From Acidocella facilis ATCC 35904 (GTDB lineage Bacteria; Pseudomonadota; Alphaproteobacteria; Acetobacterales; Acetobacteraceae), in the NCBI RefSeq assembly GCF_000687875.1, contig NZ_JHYG01000007.1, positions 124,001 through 188,000 of the forward strand: a stretch of 64,000 nucleotides of DNA. The letters are read 5' to 3'. The position numbers and the translations under genes were made by a program. Under the pieces are notes generated by a model. That model had not been told where the DNA came from, made no database searches, and saw nothing but the letters and a program-made list of their open reading frames with translations. Shown piece after piece: positions 20,690 to 29,950 of this stretch. How positions within the stretch are numbered: the first letter of the stretch is position 1; every line of letters begins with the position of its first letter.

Positions 20690-21406
20690 GTGGACCAAAC
20701 GGTGTCTCAGGCGGCGATGGCCGCGCCGCAGGCAAATCTCTCGCTGCTGGGTCTGTTCCTGCATGCGGATGCGGTGGTGAAGCTGGTGATGATCATCCTG
20801 CTGCTCGCCAGCATCTGGGTATGGACGATCATTATCGAGAAGGTGATGACGCTGCGCCGCGTCAACCGCGAGGCCAATGCGTTCGAGGATAATTTCTGGT
20901 CCGGCGGCAGCCTGGATGAGCTGTTCGACCGTGAGGGCGCCGACCCCACCAACCCGATGGCCGCCGTGTTTGGCGCGGCGATGAGCGAGTGGAAGCGCAC
21001 CGCGCGCATCGCCGGCACCGATATCGGCCGCACCGCGGTGAAGGAGCGCGTGGACCGCGCGATGAACGTGACCATCATGCGCGAGATGGAGCGGTTGGAG
21101 CGGTTCATGATCTTCCTGGCCTCGGTCGGCTCGGTGGCGCCGTTCGTCGGTCTGTTCGGCACGGTCTGGGGCATCATGCATGCCTTCTCCGCCATCGCCG
21201 CGATGCATAATACCGATCTCGCGGTGGTTGCCCCGGGTATCGCCGAGGCGCTGTTCGCCACCGCCATCGGTCTCGTTGCCGCGATTCCGGCGGTGCTGGC
21301 CTATAACAAGCTCTCCAACGATCTCTCCCGCTTCGCCGGGCGGCTGGAAGGGTTCGGCACGGAATTCTCCGCCATCCTCTCCCGCCAGACCGAGGAGCAT
21401 AAGTAA
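20690..21406 (+). CDS. tolQ: TolQ, Tol-Pal proton channel subunit
   Basis: 238 residues, GTG start with GGGGAAAG upstream. Three hydrophobic segments are visible, near residues 25-45, 140-165 and 180-205. The MotA/TolQ/ExbB domain shows VAPFVGLFGTVWGIMHAF and APGIAEALFATAIGLVAAIPAV. Together with TolR it uses the proton gradient to energise TolA during envelope constriction. tolR follows with no gap. Confidence 0.95.
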   Translation: MDQTVSQAAMAAPQANLSLLGLFLHADAVVKLVMIILLLASIWVWTIIIEKVMTLRRVNREANAFEDNFWSGGSLDELFDREGADPTNPMAAVFGAAMSEWKRTARIAGTDIGRTAVKERVDRAMNVTIMREMERLERFMIFLASVGSVAPFVGLFGTVWGIMHAFSAIAAMHNTDLAVVAPGIAEALFATAIGLVAAIPAVLAYNKLSNDLSRFAGRLEGFGTEFSAILSRQTEEHK

Positions 21407-21838
<432 letters not shown>

Positions 21839-21859
21839 AGCCGGGCAGGGGAGTAACAA

Positions 21860-22819
21860 GTGGATCGCGATCTGCGCCGTAGCGCGATTGTTTCTGGCGT
21901 CATCCACGCGGCGATCATCATCGCCGCGATCGTGACGCTGCCCATGCAGCCGCTGAACACCTCGGCGGATGAGAGCGTGGACGTGGATCTGGTCGGCCCG
22001 ACCCAGCCGCAGACGGCGCAGAACAAGGGCACCGTGGCCGCCCCCTCGGACCAGCCGGTGGTGCATAAGGGCCCGGTGAACCCGACCCAGCCGAAGCCGC
22101 AGCCAGTGGCCCCGCCACCGCCGCCACCCCCGCCACCGCCGCCGGCGCCGCCGCAACCCCCGGCGCCGACCCCACCTGCGCCGCCGCCGCCGCCCCCACC
22201 GCCGGTGGAGACGCCGACACCGGCGCCGCCCCCGCCGCCGCCGGTGAAGCAACCGCCGCCGCCGCAAAAGCCGACGCCGCCGGTGAAGCAGCCGGTGAAG
22301 CCGACCAAGGAGGTGAAGCCGCCGGCCGCCGTGCAATCTGCCACGCATCAGCAGCATGATGTCAAAAATCCGCTGCCGCTGAGCAAGGATGTGCTGAACA
22401 CGCTGTCCAAGCTGCGGGTGAACCAGAAGCAGGATAAACCGCCGACGGCGCAATATAACCCGGACCAGGGCGGCGCCCCGCATGGGGGCGGCAGCCCGAA
22501 CAGCACCGCCAATTCCGGGCTCTCGGAGGCTGACCGCAACGCCATCGGCGCGCATGTGCGCCCGTGCTGGGGCATCGATGCCGGGGCGCCGGGGGTGCAG
22601 AATTTCTCCGTGCAGCTACTGGTGACCACCGATGCCTCCGGCACCGTGCGCCAGGCCGTCATCGCGCCCGCCTCGCAAGGCAATATGGGCGATCCGATCT
22701 ACGCCGCCTACGCGCAACGCGCCGTCGCCGCGGTGGAGAATTATCAATGTGCAACGTTGCCGCTGCCTTCCAATATGCTGGGCAAGGTCAACACCTTCCT
22801 GTTCAACTTCACGCCCTGA
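21860..22819 (+). CDS. tolA: TolA-type energy transducer with proline-rich linker
   Basis: 319 residues, GTG start with CAGGGGAG upstream. One N-terminal membrane helix (about residues 10-28) has the SxxxH-type SGVIHAAII motif expected of TolA/TonB. About 90 residues follow dominated by proline runs (roughly 70-155), in place of the Ala/Lys/Glu coiled coil of enterobacterial TolA. The C-terminal domain has HVRPCWGIDAG and FSVQLLVTTDASGTV, matching the TolA C-domain. Position between tolR and tolB supports the call. Confidence 0.88.
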   Translation: MDRDLRRSAIVSGVIHAAIIIAAIVTLPMQPLNTSADESVDVDLVGPTQPQTAQNKGTVAAPSDQPVVHKGPVNPTQPKPQPVAPPPPPPPPPPPAPPQPPAPTPPAPPPPPPPPVETPTPAPPPPPPVKQPPPPQKPTPPVKQPVKPTKEVKPPAAVQSATHQQHDVKNPLPLSKDVLNTLSKLRVNQKQDKPPTAQYNPDQGGAPHGGGSPNSTANSGLSEADRNAIGAHVRPCWGIDAGAPGVQNFSVQLLVTTDASGTVRQAVIAPASQGNMGDPIYAAYAQRAVAAVENYQCATLPLPSNMLGKVNTFLFNFTP

Positions 22820-22827
22820 GAGGTACG

Positions 22828-24183
22828 ATGATGACGCGTCTTCTGCTGCCGCCCTTCTCCCGCCGACGTCTGCTCGGCGCAGCTGGTGCCGCGAGCCTCA
22901 TGGCCCCCGCCGCCTTCGCGCAGACTGCCCCGGCTGGCACCGCCAATAACGGCCCCGCCATCAATGTCAGCGGCGCGCAGAACGCGCCGATTCCCATCGC
23001 CGTCTCGCCCTTCGGCGCCTCTGGCGTGGCGGCGCAGATCACCCAGGTGATCTCGGACGATCTCGCCCATTCCGGCCTGTTCCGCGCCATCGACCCGTCC
23101 AGCTTCGTGCCCAACTCAGTGAATAACGGCACCCCGGTCTGGCAGAACTGGTCGCTGCTCGGCGCCCAGGGGTTGATCACCGGCGATGTGCAGGACGCCG
23201 GCGGCGGCCAGCTGCGGGTGGAATTCCGCCTCTGGAACGTGCAGCAACAGGCGCAGGTGCAGGGCACGGCCTACACCACCACCCAGGATAACTGGCGGCG
23301 CATCGCCCATATCATCGCCGATACCGTCTATCAGCAGATGATCGGCGAGAAGGGGTATTTCGACAGCCGGGTCGCCTTCATCTCGGTCTCCGGCACCACC
23401 ACCAGCCCGGTCCGGCGCCTGGCGGTGATGGATTATGACGGCGCCAACGTGCAGTTCCTGACCGACGGCGCCAACATGGCGCTCTCCCCGCAATATAACC
23501 CGGCGCGCCAGCAGCTGGCCTTCGTCAGCTATCGCGGCGGCGCCAATCCGCGGGTCTATATGTTCAACCTGCAGACCGGCGCCACCCAGCTGGTCGGCGG
23601 CTTCGGCGAAATGACCATCGGCCCGCGCTTCTCCCCGGATGGCAATTCGCTGCTGATGTCGGTTTCGCGCAATGGCGGTGCCGCCATCGTGAAAACCAGC
23701 CTGAGCGGCGGCGGCGCCACCGAGCTGACGGATAGCAGCTCGATCAACGTCACACCCTGCTATTCGCCGGATGGCTCGCAGATCGTCTTCAACTCCGATC
23801 GCGACGGCAATCAGCAGCTCTTCGTGATGAATGCTGATGGATCGGGGGTGAAACGCATCTCCTTCGGCCCCGGCCAGTATGCTGAGCCGGTCTGGTCGCC
23901 ACGCGGGGATCTGATTGCCTATACCTTCTGGGGTTCGGGCGGCTTCTCCATCGGCGTGATGGCGCCGGATGGTACTGGCGAGCGCATCATCTCCCAGGGC
24001 TTCCTGGTGGAAAGCCCGACCTTCTGCCCGAATGGCCGGGTGATCATGTTCTGCCGCCAGTCCCCCACCGGTTCGGGCCACAGCTCCAATCTGGTGACCA
24101 TCGGCGTCGATGGCTTCAATGAGCGCCTGGTCAACACCCCGACCTACGCCTCCGACCCGTCCTGGGGCCCGCTGCTGGCCTGA
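22828..24183 (+). CDS. tolB: TolB periplasmic beta-propeller
   Basis: 451 residues from ATG 22828; the open frame upstream is out-of-context. The N-terminus FSRRRLLGAAGAASLMAPAAFA looks like a Tat rather than Sec signal. The N-domain contains VISDDLAHSGLFRAIDP. Repeated PD40 blades follow (SPDGNSLLMSVSRNGG, SPDGSQIVFNSDRDGNQQLF, SPRGDLIAYTFW). TolB links Pal to the inner-membrane Tol complex. Eight bp separate it from tolA. Confidence 0.96.
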   Translation: MMTRLLLPPFSRRRLLGAAGAASLMAPAAFAQTAPAGTANNGPAINVSGAQNAPIPIAVSPFGASGVAAQITQVISDDLAHSGLFRAIDPSSFVPNSVNNGTPVWQNWSLLGAQGLITGDVQDAGGGQLRVEFRLWNVQQQAQVQGTAYTTTQDNWRRIAHIIADTVYQQMIGEKGYFDSRVAFISVSGTTTSPVRRLAVMDYDGANVQFLTDGANMALSPQYNPARQQLAFVSYRGGANPRVYMFNLQTGATQLVGGFGEMTIGPRFSPDGNSLLMSVSRNGGAAIVKTSLSGGGATELTDSSSINVTPCYSPDGSQIVFNSDRDGNQQLFVMNADGSGVKRISFGPGQYAEPVWSPRGDLIAYTFWGSGGFSIGVMAPDGTGERIISQGFLVESPTFCPNGRVIMFCRQSPTGSGHSSNLVTIGVDGFNERLVNTPTYASDPSWGPLLA

Positions 24184-24194
24184 TCCATACCCGC

Positions 24195-24246
24195 CTGTTG
24201 CATTGCGGCAACAGATCTTTAAATCCCGGCTCCGCCGGGATTTTTT
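24195..24246 (+). terminator. terminator region after tolB
   Basis: Two hairpins: CTGTTGC/GCAACAG at 24195-24214, then AATCCCGGC/GCCGGGATT at 24222-24242 followed by T6. It ends the tol operon ahead of ompW. Confidence 0.85.
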
Positions 24247-24258
24247 GTTTCAGATCAA
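24245..24258. promoter_or_regulatory. candidate FNR box upstream of ompW
   Basis: TTGTT-TCAG-ATCAA, nine of ten conserved positions. It lies 59 bp before the ompW ATG. Part of the left half is the T-tract of the tolB terminator, which makes a chance match more likely than at the fnr sites. Confidence 0.35.
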
Positions 24259-24317
24259 AGTCCGGCGGCAAAGCGGGGGCTATCCGATGAGCGTCAAGTC
24301 AATCGGAGCTTCCTGCA

Positions 24318-25001
24318 ATGAAAAACATGTTCCGCGCGGCCACCGCCGCTGCTCTCCTGGCCGGCGCGGCCGCCACCCCGGCGATGGCGCAGGGCTACAG
24401 CCTGCTCTCCGGCCCCACCGGCTATAAGGCCGGCGATATCATGACCCATTTCAGCCTGATCGGCGTCATTCCGGAGAATATCGACAGCCACATCACCGGC
24501 ATGCCCGGCGCGAAGCTCGGCATCACCACCGGCGTGTCGCCGGAGCTGGATGCGTCTTATTTCTTCACCCCGAATCTCTCGGTGCAACTGATCGCGGCGA
24601 CCTCGCGCCACACCATCACCGCCAAGGGCGGGGCGCTGGGGGCCGGCGGCACGCTGGGCTCCACCTGGGTGCTGCCGCCGACGCTGACGGCGCAATGGCA
24701 CTTCCCGCAGATCGGCGTGGTGCGCCCTTATGTCGGCGTTGGCATCACCGTCGCCTTCTTCTACGGCACCAGCCCGTCCGCGCAGCTGCTCGGCACCTCT
24801 GACAAGCTCGGCCTGCGCACGGCCGTTGGCCCCGCTTTCGATGCCGGGTTCGATGTGCCGGTGCAGGGGAATTGGAGCATCAATGTCGATGTGAAGCAGA
24901 TGATCCTGCCGACCTCGGCGCGGCTGCTGCATGGCGCCGTACACGCCCAGACCGGTCTGGACCCCACGGTGGTCGGCTTCGGCGTCGGCTATAAATTCTA
25001 A
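24318..25001 (+). CDS. ompW: OmpW-family outer-membrane beta-barrel protein
   Basis: 227 residues with a signal peptide ending PAMA. OmpW features are the early GDIMTHFSLIGVIPEN segment, DASYFFTPNLSVQLIA, WHFPQIGVVRPYVGVGITVAFF, and a C-terminal VGFGVGYKF ending in Phe. OmpW forms a narrow 8-stranded barrel for small hydrophobic molecules and is oxygen-regulated in some bacteria. It occupies the place where pal would be expected after tolB. Confidence 0.92.
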   Translation: MKNMFRAATAAALLAGAAATPAMAQGYSLLSGPTGYKAGDIMTHFSLIGVIPENIDSHITGMPGAKLGITTGVSPELDASYFFTPNLSVQLIAATSRHTITAKGGALGAGGTLGSTWVLPPTLTAQWHFPQIGVVRPYVGVGITVAFFYGTSPSAQLLGTSDKLGLRTAVGPAFDAGFDVPVQGNWSINVDVKQMILPTSARLLHGAVHAQTGLDPTVVGFGVGYKF

Positions 25002-25008
25002 TTTCCCA

Positions 25009-25058
25009 AGAGTTTTTTGGGGGGCGGGGGGCTTTTTTCAAAAAGCCCCCCGCGTCTT
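25009..25058 (+). repeat. T5-A5 apex hairpin repeat, copy D
   Basis: AGAGTTTTTTGGGG is followed by a perfect 13-bp stem, CGGGGGGCTTTTT with AAAAAGCCCCCCG (25025-25037 with 25040-25052), and a TC loop. It lies just after the ompW stop. Confidence 0.85.
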
Positions 25059-25092
25059 TTTTGCGGGAAGCCTGGGTTTTACCCCGCCCTGC

Positions 25093-25121
25093 TTGAATTG
25101 CGCCAAAAAATACGCCATAGG
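25093..25121 (+). promoter_or_regulatory. possible promoter of rpsB-tsf
   Basis: TTGAAT (25093-25098) with 17-bp spacing to CATAGG. The -10 match is weak. The 265 bp between ompW and rpsB otherwise hold only hairpin copy D. Confidence 0.3.
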
Positions 25122-25266
25122 GCGCGCGCCCGCATGGTGTGGGCAAATTCACACGCGGGGGCCTTTCCTGGCGCAAGCCTCAAGGTCCGGTGTTCGCTCC
25201 CTCATGGAGCCGGATGCTTCCCCCGCGGAGGATAAACCGGATTAGTTTTTAGGAAAGAGGTTGCCA

Positions 25267-26025
25267 ATGGCACTCCCCGACGTTTCCCTGCGCCAGCTGC
25301 TCGAAGCCGGCGTGCATTTCGGCCATAACACCCGCCGCTGGAACCCGCGCATGGCGCCGTTCCTGTTCGGCGTGCGCAACCAGGTTCATATCATCGACCT
25401 GCAGCAGACCGTTCCCCTGGCCGAGCGCGCCCTGAAGGCGATCCGCGACGTCACCGCCGCCGGGGGCCGCGTGCTGTTCGTGGGCACCAAGCGCGCCGCC
25501 GCCGAGCACGTGGCCGAGGCCGCGCAGCGTTGCGGTCAGTATTACGTCAACCATCGCTGGCTGGGCGGCATGCTCACCAACTGGAAGACCATCACCGGCT
25601 CCATCAAGCGCCTGCGCCAGATGGACGAGATGCTCTCCGGCGAGACGCATGGTTACTCCAAGAAGGAAATCCTGAACTTCACCCGCGACCGCGAGAAGCT
25701 TGAGCGCGCTTTGGGCGGCATCAAGGATATGGGCGGCCTGCCGGACATCCTGTTCGTGATCGACACCAACAAGGAGAAGCTGGCCATCGAGGAAGCCAAC
25801 AAGCTGGGCATCCCGGTCGTCGCCATCCTCGACTCCAATTCCTCTCCCGAGGGCGTGACCTTCCCGATCCCGGGCAATGACGACGCGATTCGCGCCATCA
25901 CCCTGTATTGCGACCTGGTCGCCGGCGCGGTGCTGGACGGCATCTCCGCCGAGATGGGCGCCTCCGGCGTCGATCTGGGCGCGGCCGAAGCGCCGGTGCT
26001 GGACGAAGCCCAGGCCCAGGCCTGA
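25267..26025 (+). CDS. rpsB: 30S ribosomal protein S2
   Basis: 252 residues from ATG 25267, preceded by AGGAAAGAGG; a TTG two codons earlier is disregarded. Family motifs are [51 protein letters not shown] and the C-terminal [11 protein letters not shown]. It opens a long co-directional cluster of translation and envelope genes. Confidence 0.98.
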   Translation: MALPDVSLRQLLEAGVHFGHNTRRWNPRMAPFLFGVRNQVHIIDLQQTVPLAERALKAIRDVTAAGGRVLFVGTKRAAAEHVAEAAQRCGQYYVNHRWLGGMLTNWKTITGSIKRLRQMDEMLSGETHGYSKKEILNFTRDREKLERALGGIKDMGGLPDILFVIDTNKEKLAIEEANKLGIPVVAILDSNSSPEGVTFPIPGNDDAIRAITLYCDLVAGAVLDGISAEMGASGVDLGAAEAPVLDEAQAQA

Positions 26026-26032
26026 TTTTTAC

Positions 26033-26058
26033 CCCGCCTTGCCGCACGGCCGGGCGGG
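26033..26058 (+). terminator. hairpin between rpsB and tsf
   Basis: CCCGCC-TT-GCCG/CGGC-CG-GGCGGG stem right after the rpsB stop, without a T run. It could attenuate or stabilise the rpsB-tsf transcript. Confidence 0.35.
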
Positions 26059-26127
26059 CTTTGAAGGATCGGCGCGGTGTCTCCCGGCAGGGGGCGCCGC
26101 GCAAACACATCATTGAGGAGCGAACAC

Positions 26128-27033
26128 ATGGCCGAAATTACCGCTGCCCTGGTGAAGGACCTGCGCGAGACCACCGGCGCAGGCATGATGGATTGCAAGA
26201 AGGCGCTGGTTGAGACGAACGGCGACAAGGAAGCCGCGATCGACTGGCTGCGCAAGAAGGGCCTCTCCGCCGCCGCCAAGAAGTCCGGCCGCGTTGCCGC
26301 CGAAGGGCTGGTGGGCGTTGCCCTGGGGGCTGGCAAGGTCGCCATGGTCGAGATCAATGCCGAGACCGACTTCGTCGCCCGCAACGAAGCCTTCCAGGAT
26401 TTCGTCGAGACCGTCGCCAAGGTCGCGCTGACCACCGGCGAGGACGTGGAGGCCCTGAAGGCGGCCGCCTATCCCGGCACCGGCCGTACCGTCGCCGAAG
26501 AGACCGTGCACATGGTCGCCACCATCGGCGAGAACATGAATGTGCGCCGCGTCGCCGTCATCGAGGTTCCGGGGGGCACCGCCGCCGCCTATATCCATGG
26601 CGCGCTGAAGCCGGGCCTGGGCAAGATCGGCGTCATTGTCGGCCTCTCCGGCAACGCCAATGAGGCGCTGGAGACGCTGGGCCGCCAGATCGGCATGCAT
26701 GTCGCCGCGACCCGTCCGGATGCGCTGACCATCGCCGAGGTCGACCCGGCCGCGCTGGAGCGCGAGAAGAACGTGCTGATCGAGAAGGCCAAGGCCTCCG
26801 GCAAGCCGGATGCGATCATCGAGAAGATGGTGCAGGGCCAGGTGCAGAAATATTACGGCGACGTGGTTCTGCTCGAGCAGGTCTGGGTGCATGACGGCGA
26901 GAGCAAGGTGAAGGACGTGGTCAAGAAGGCCGGTTCCGAGATCACCCGCTTCGTGCGCTTCACCCTCGGCGAAGGCATCGAGAAGGAAGTCACGGATTTC
27001 GCGGCGGAAGTGGCGGCTGCCGCCGGGGTTTAA
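26128..27033 (+). CDS. tsf: translation elongation factor Ts
   Basis: 301 residues starting [20 protein letters not shown] with GAGGAG upstream. The diagnostic [30 protein letters not shown] and [16 protein letters not shown] are present. EF-Ts is the nucleotide-exchange factor for EF-Tu. It follows rpsB as in nearly all bacteria. Confidence 0.98.
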   Translation: MAEITAALVKDLRETTGAGMMDCKKALVETNGDKEAAIDWLRKKGLSAAAKKSGRVAAEGLVGVALGAGKVAMVEINAETDFVARNEAFQDFVETVAKVALTTGEDVEALKAAAYPGTGRTVAEETVHMVATIGENMNVRRVAVIEVPGGTAAAYIHGALKPGLGKIGVIVGLSGNANEALETLGRQIGMHVAATRPDALTIAEVDPAALEREKNVLIEKAKASGKPDAIIEKMVQGQVQKYYGDVVLLEQVWVHDGESKVKDVVKKAGSEITRFVRFTLGEGIEKEVTDFAAEVAAAAGV

Positions 27034-27058
27034 TCCTCCTTCCGTTTGCGCTACCCCT

Positions 27059-27097
27059 GGGGCGGTCCGGGCCTTCAAGCCCGGCACCGCCCTTTCT
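27059..27097 (+). terminator. terminator after tsf
   Basis: Long stem GGGCGGT-CCGGGC/GCCCGG-C-ACCGCCC with a TTCAA-type loop, followed by TTTCT. It is probably partial, since pyrH begins 43 bp later. Confidence 0.7.
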
Positions 27098-27139
27098 CTA
27101 CCGTCCCGGTTTCACCGCCCCTGTTCCAAAGGCCGTCCC

Positions 27140-27862
27140 ATGAGCGAAGCTCCACGCTATAAACGTGTTCTGTTGAAAGTCTCCGGCGAGGCCCTGATGG
27201 GCAAGCGCGAATACGGGCTGGATACCGAGACGGTGAAGACCATCGCCGCCGATGTGCGCGATGTCGTCAATATGGGCATCGAAGTGTGTCTGGTGATTGG
27301 CGGCGGCAATATCTTCCGCGGCATCGCCGGCGCCGCCGCCGGCATGGACCGCGCCCAGGCCGATTATATGGGCATGCTGGCGACGATCATGAACGCGCTG
27401 GGCATGCAGTCCGCGCTGGAGAAGGCCGGCGTGCCGACGCGGGTGCAGAGTGCGATTTCCATGGAATCCGTCTGCGAGCCCTATATTCGCCGCCGCGCCG
27501 AGCGCCATATGGAAAAGGGCAGGGTGGTGATTTTCGCCGCTGGCACCGGCAACCCGTTCTTCACCACAGACACCGCCGCCGCCCTGCGCGCCACCGAGAT
27601 GAAGTGCGACGCGATGCTCAAGGGCACCCAGGTGGATGGCGTCTATTCCGCCGATCCGCGCAAGGTGAGCGACGCCAAGCGTTACGAGGAACTGACCTAT
27701 CTGGATGTGCTGGCCCGCGACCTGAATGTGATGGACGCCGCCGCGATCTCGCTCTCCCGCGAGAACAAGCTGCCCATCCTGGTCTTCAACATCCATGCGC
27801 CCGGCGCCTTTGCCGCCGTCATGCGGGGCGAGGGCCCCTTCACCCGGATCATCGAGAGCTAA
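27140..27862 (+). CDS. pyrH: uridylate kinase
   Basis: 240-residue UMP kinase of the amino-acid-kinase fold. It starts [16 protein letters not shown] and has [27 protein letters not shown] and [11 protein letters not shown]. It makes UDP from UMP for nucleotide, cell-wall and lipid A precursor supply. It lies between tsf and frr, the standard order. Confidence 0.98.
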   Translation: MSEAPRYKRVLLKVSGEALMGKREYGLDTETVKTIAADVRDVVNMGIEVCLVIGGGNIFRGIAGAAAGMDRAQADYMGMLATIMNALGMQSALEKAGVPTRVQSAISMESVCEPYIRRRAERHMEKGRVVIFAAGTGNPFFTTDTAAALRATEMKCDAMLKGTQVDGVYSADPRKVSDAKRYEELTYLDVLARDLNVMDAAAISLSRENKLPILVFNIHAPGAFAAVMRGEGPFTRIIES

Positions 27863-27877
27863 GAAGGTTCGTTAAAC

Positions 27878-28441
27878 ATGGCCGATATTGAAGCGATCAA
27901 AACCGATCTCATCCGCCGCATGGACGGCGCGTTGGAAGCGCTGAAGCGCGAATTCTCCGGCCTGCGCGCCGGCCGCGCCAGCCCGGCCTTGCTGGAGCCG
28001 GTGAAGGTGGAAGCCTATGGCTCGCTGATGCCGCTGAACCAGGTGGCCACCGTGGCGGTGCCGGAAGCGCGCATGCTCACCGTGCAGGTGTGGGACCGCT
28101 CGATGGTGAATGCCACCGTCGCCGCGATTCGCGATTGCGGGCTGGGGCTGAACCCGCAGCCGGATGGCCAGATCATCCGCGTGCCGCTGCCGGTGCTGAC
28201 CGAGGAGCGCCGCATCGAGCTGGTGAAAGCCGCCAATAAATACGCTGAGGCCGCCCGCATCGCGGTGCGCGGCGTGCGCCGCGACGGCATGGAGCAGATC
28301 AAGGGCTTGCAGAAGAAGTCCGAAATCTCCGAAGATGAGGAGCGCGACTGGGCCGATCAGGTGCAGAAGCTGACGGACGGCTATATCAAGCGCGTCGATG
28401 ACAGTTTCGCGGAGAAGGAAAAGGATATCCGGCAGGTCTGA
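27878..28441 (+). CDS. frr: ribosome recycling factor
   Basis: 187 residues. Family segments are [43 protein letters not shown] and [15 protein letters not shown] splits post-termination ribosomes with EF-G. The stop overlaps the uppS start (TGATG). Confidence 0.98.
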   Translation: MADIEAIKTDLIRRMDGALEALKREFSGLRAGRASPALLEPVKVEAYGSLMPLNQVATVAVPEARMLTVQVWDRSMVNATVAAIRDCGLGLNPQPDGQIIRVPLPVLTEERRIELVKAANKYAEAARIAVRGVRRDGMEQIKGLQKKSEISEDEERDWADQVQKLTDGYIKRVDDSFAEKEKDIRQV

Positions 28442-29151
28442 TGGCTGACGCCGCCTCCCATTCAGTGCCCACGCATGTTGCCATCATCATGGATGGCAAT
28501 GGCCGCTGGGCCGCCGCACGCGGGCTGCCGCGTGTGGCCGGCCACCGTGAAGGGGCCAAGGCGGTGCGCCGGGCGATCGAGGCGGCGGTCACGCATGGCG
28601 TGCCCTACCTCACCCTCTTCGCATTCTCTTCCGAGAACTGGTCGCGTCCCGCCGGCGAGGTGCAGGACCTCACCTTCCTGCTCAAACATTATCTGCGCTC
28701 CGAGCTGGCCGAGCTGCATGCCGAGGGGGTGCGGCTGAAGGTGATCGGTGAGCGCGAGCGCTTTGGCGACACGCTGGCGCATGAGCTGGAAGCCGCCGAG
28801 CGCCGCACGGCCGAGAATAAGCGCCTGACCTTGGTGCTCGCACTCTCTTACGGCGGGCGCGCCGAGATCGTGCAAGCGGCGCGCCGGGCGATGGCGGCGG
28901 GGCTGCAGCCGGGCGAGCTGACCGAGCAGAATTTCGCGCAATTCCTCCATACCGATGGCATCCCGGACCCGGATCTGGTCATCCGCACCTCCGGCGAGCA
29001 GCGCGTGAGCAATTTCCTGCTCTGGCAGCTCGCCTATGCGGAGATCTGGTTCACCAAGGTGCTGTGGCCGGATTTCTGCGCGGCGGATTTCGCCAATGCG
29101 CTGCAGGATTACGCGGGCAGGGAGCGGCGATTCGGTGCCCGCCCTGTCTGA
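28441..29151 (+). CDS. uppS: undecaprenyl pyrophosphate synthase
   Basis: 236-residue cis-prenyltransferase. HVAIIMDGNGRWAAARG carries the catalytic Asp; FAFSSENWSRP and the C-terminal PDPDLVIRTSGEQRVSNFLLWQLAY complete the signature. It makes the C55 carrier lipid for peptidoglycan and other envelope polymers. It overlaps frr by 1 bp and cdsA by 17 bp. Confidence 0.97.
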   Translation: MADAASHSVPTHVAIIMDGNGRWAAARGLPRVAGHREGAKAVRRAIEAAVTHGVPYLTLFAFSSENWSRPAGEVQDLTFLLKHYLRSELAELHAEGVRLKVIGERERFGDTLAHELEAAERRTAENKRLTLVLALSYGGRAEIVQAARRAMAAGLQPGELTEQNFAQFLHTDGIPDPDLVIRTSGEQRVSNFLLWQLAYAEIWFTKVLWPDFCAADFANALQDYAGRERRFGARPV

Positions 29152-29950
29152 CGTCTCGCCCCCCCAGCCCGCCAAGGGCCGCTGGTCGGACCTCGCTTTA
29201 CGCGCCACCTCCGCCTTGGTGATGGGGCCGCTGGCCCTGGTCTGCATGTGGGTGGGCGGCACCGCCTGGGATCTGCTGATCGGCGTGGCGATGGCCGGGC
29301 TCGGCCATGAATGGGCGACGCTGGCCAAGCGCGACCATGCCTGGCCGCTGGCGGCGGTGCTGCTGATCGTCTGGGGGATGAGCGTGCTGTTCGGGCCGCT
29401 GGCGGGGATCGAGGCGGTGCTGGCGCTCGGTCTGGCCTCCTGGCCGGTCTTCGGCCGGTTTGCCGCCCTTGGCGTGCCCTATGCCGGGCTTGGTGGCATC
29501 GCGCTGCTCTGGCTGCGCCACCGCCCCGGCGCCGGGCTGGTGGATGTGTTCTATATGCTGCTGGTGATCTGGGGCACGGATATCGGCGCCTATCTGGTTG
29601 GGCGGCTCATTGGCGGGCGCAAGCTTGCCCCCAGCATCTCGCCGGGCAAGACGGTCAGCGGCGCTGTCGGCGGTCTGGTCATCGGCGCGCTCTGCGGGGC
29701 GCTGCTCGCGGGCTTCACTTTGGGCCAGCCGCTGGCGGCCTTTGGCGTCGGGCTGGGCTTGAGCGCGGTGGCCCAGGCGGGCGATTTGCTGGAAAGCGCG
29801 ATCAAGCGCAAACTCGGCGTGAAGGATTCCGGCCGAACGATCCCCGGGCATGGCGGGTTGTTCGACCGTTTGGATGGATTTTTGACGGCGGCACCGCTGG
29901 CGGCTTTGCTCGCGGTCTGCATGCAAGGAGGCGTGGGGTTATGGGGTTGA
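29135..29950 (+). CDS. cdsA: phosphatidate cytidylyltransferase
   Basis: 271 residues from GTG 29135, which has GGGAGCGG upstream and overlaps the end of uppS. Multiple membrane helices are present. The CDS signature near the C-terminus is SAVAQAGDLLESAIKRKLG then KDSGRTIPGHGGLFDRLDG. It makes CDP-diacylglycerol for phospholipid synthesis. It overlaps dxr by 10 bp. Confidence 0.95.
   Translation: MPALSDVSPPQPAKGRWSDLALRATSALVMGPLALVCMWVGGTAWDLLIGVAMAGLGHEWATLAKRDHAWPLAAVLLIVWGMSVLFGPLAGIEAVLALGLASWPVFGRFAALGVPYAGLGGIALLWLRHRPGAGLVDVFYMLLVIWGTDIGAYLVGRLIGGRKLAPSISPGKTVSGAVGGLVIGALCGALLAGFTLGQPLAAFGVGLGLSAVAQAGDLLESAIKRKLGVKDSGRTIPGHGGLFDRLDGFLTAAPLAALLAVCMQGGVGLWG

Noticed and set aside
22090-22330. 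Tandem CCG-rich repeats resembling a repeat array
   Set aside because: They encode the proline-rich linker of TolA. There are no spaced identical repeats, so it is not a CRISPR array.
26033-26058. Riboswitch or ribosomal-protein leader at rpsB-tsf
   Set aside because: Only a simple GC hairpin is visible; no known leader consensus could be recognised.
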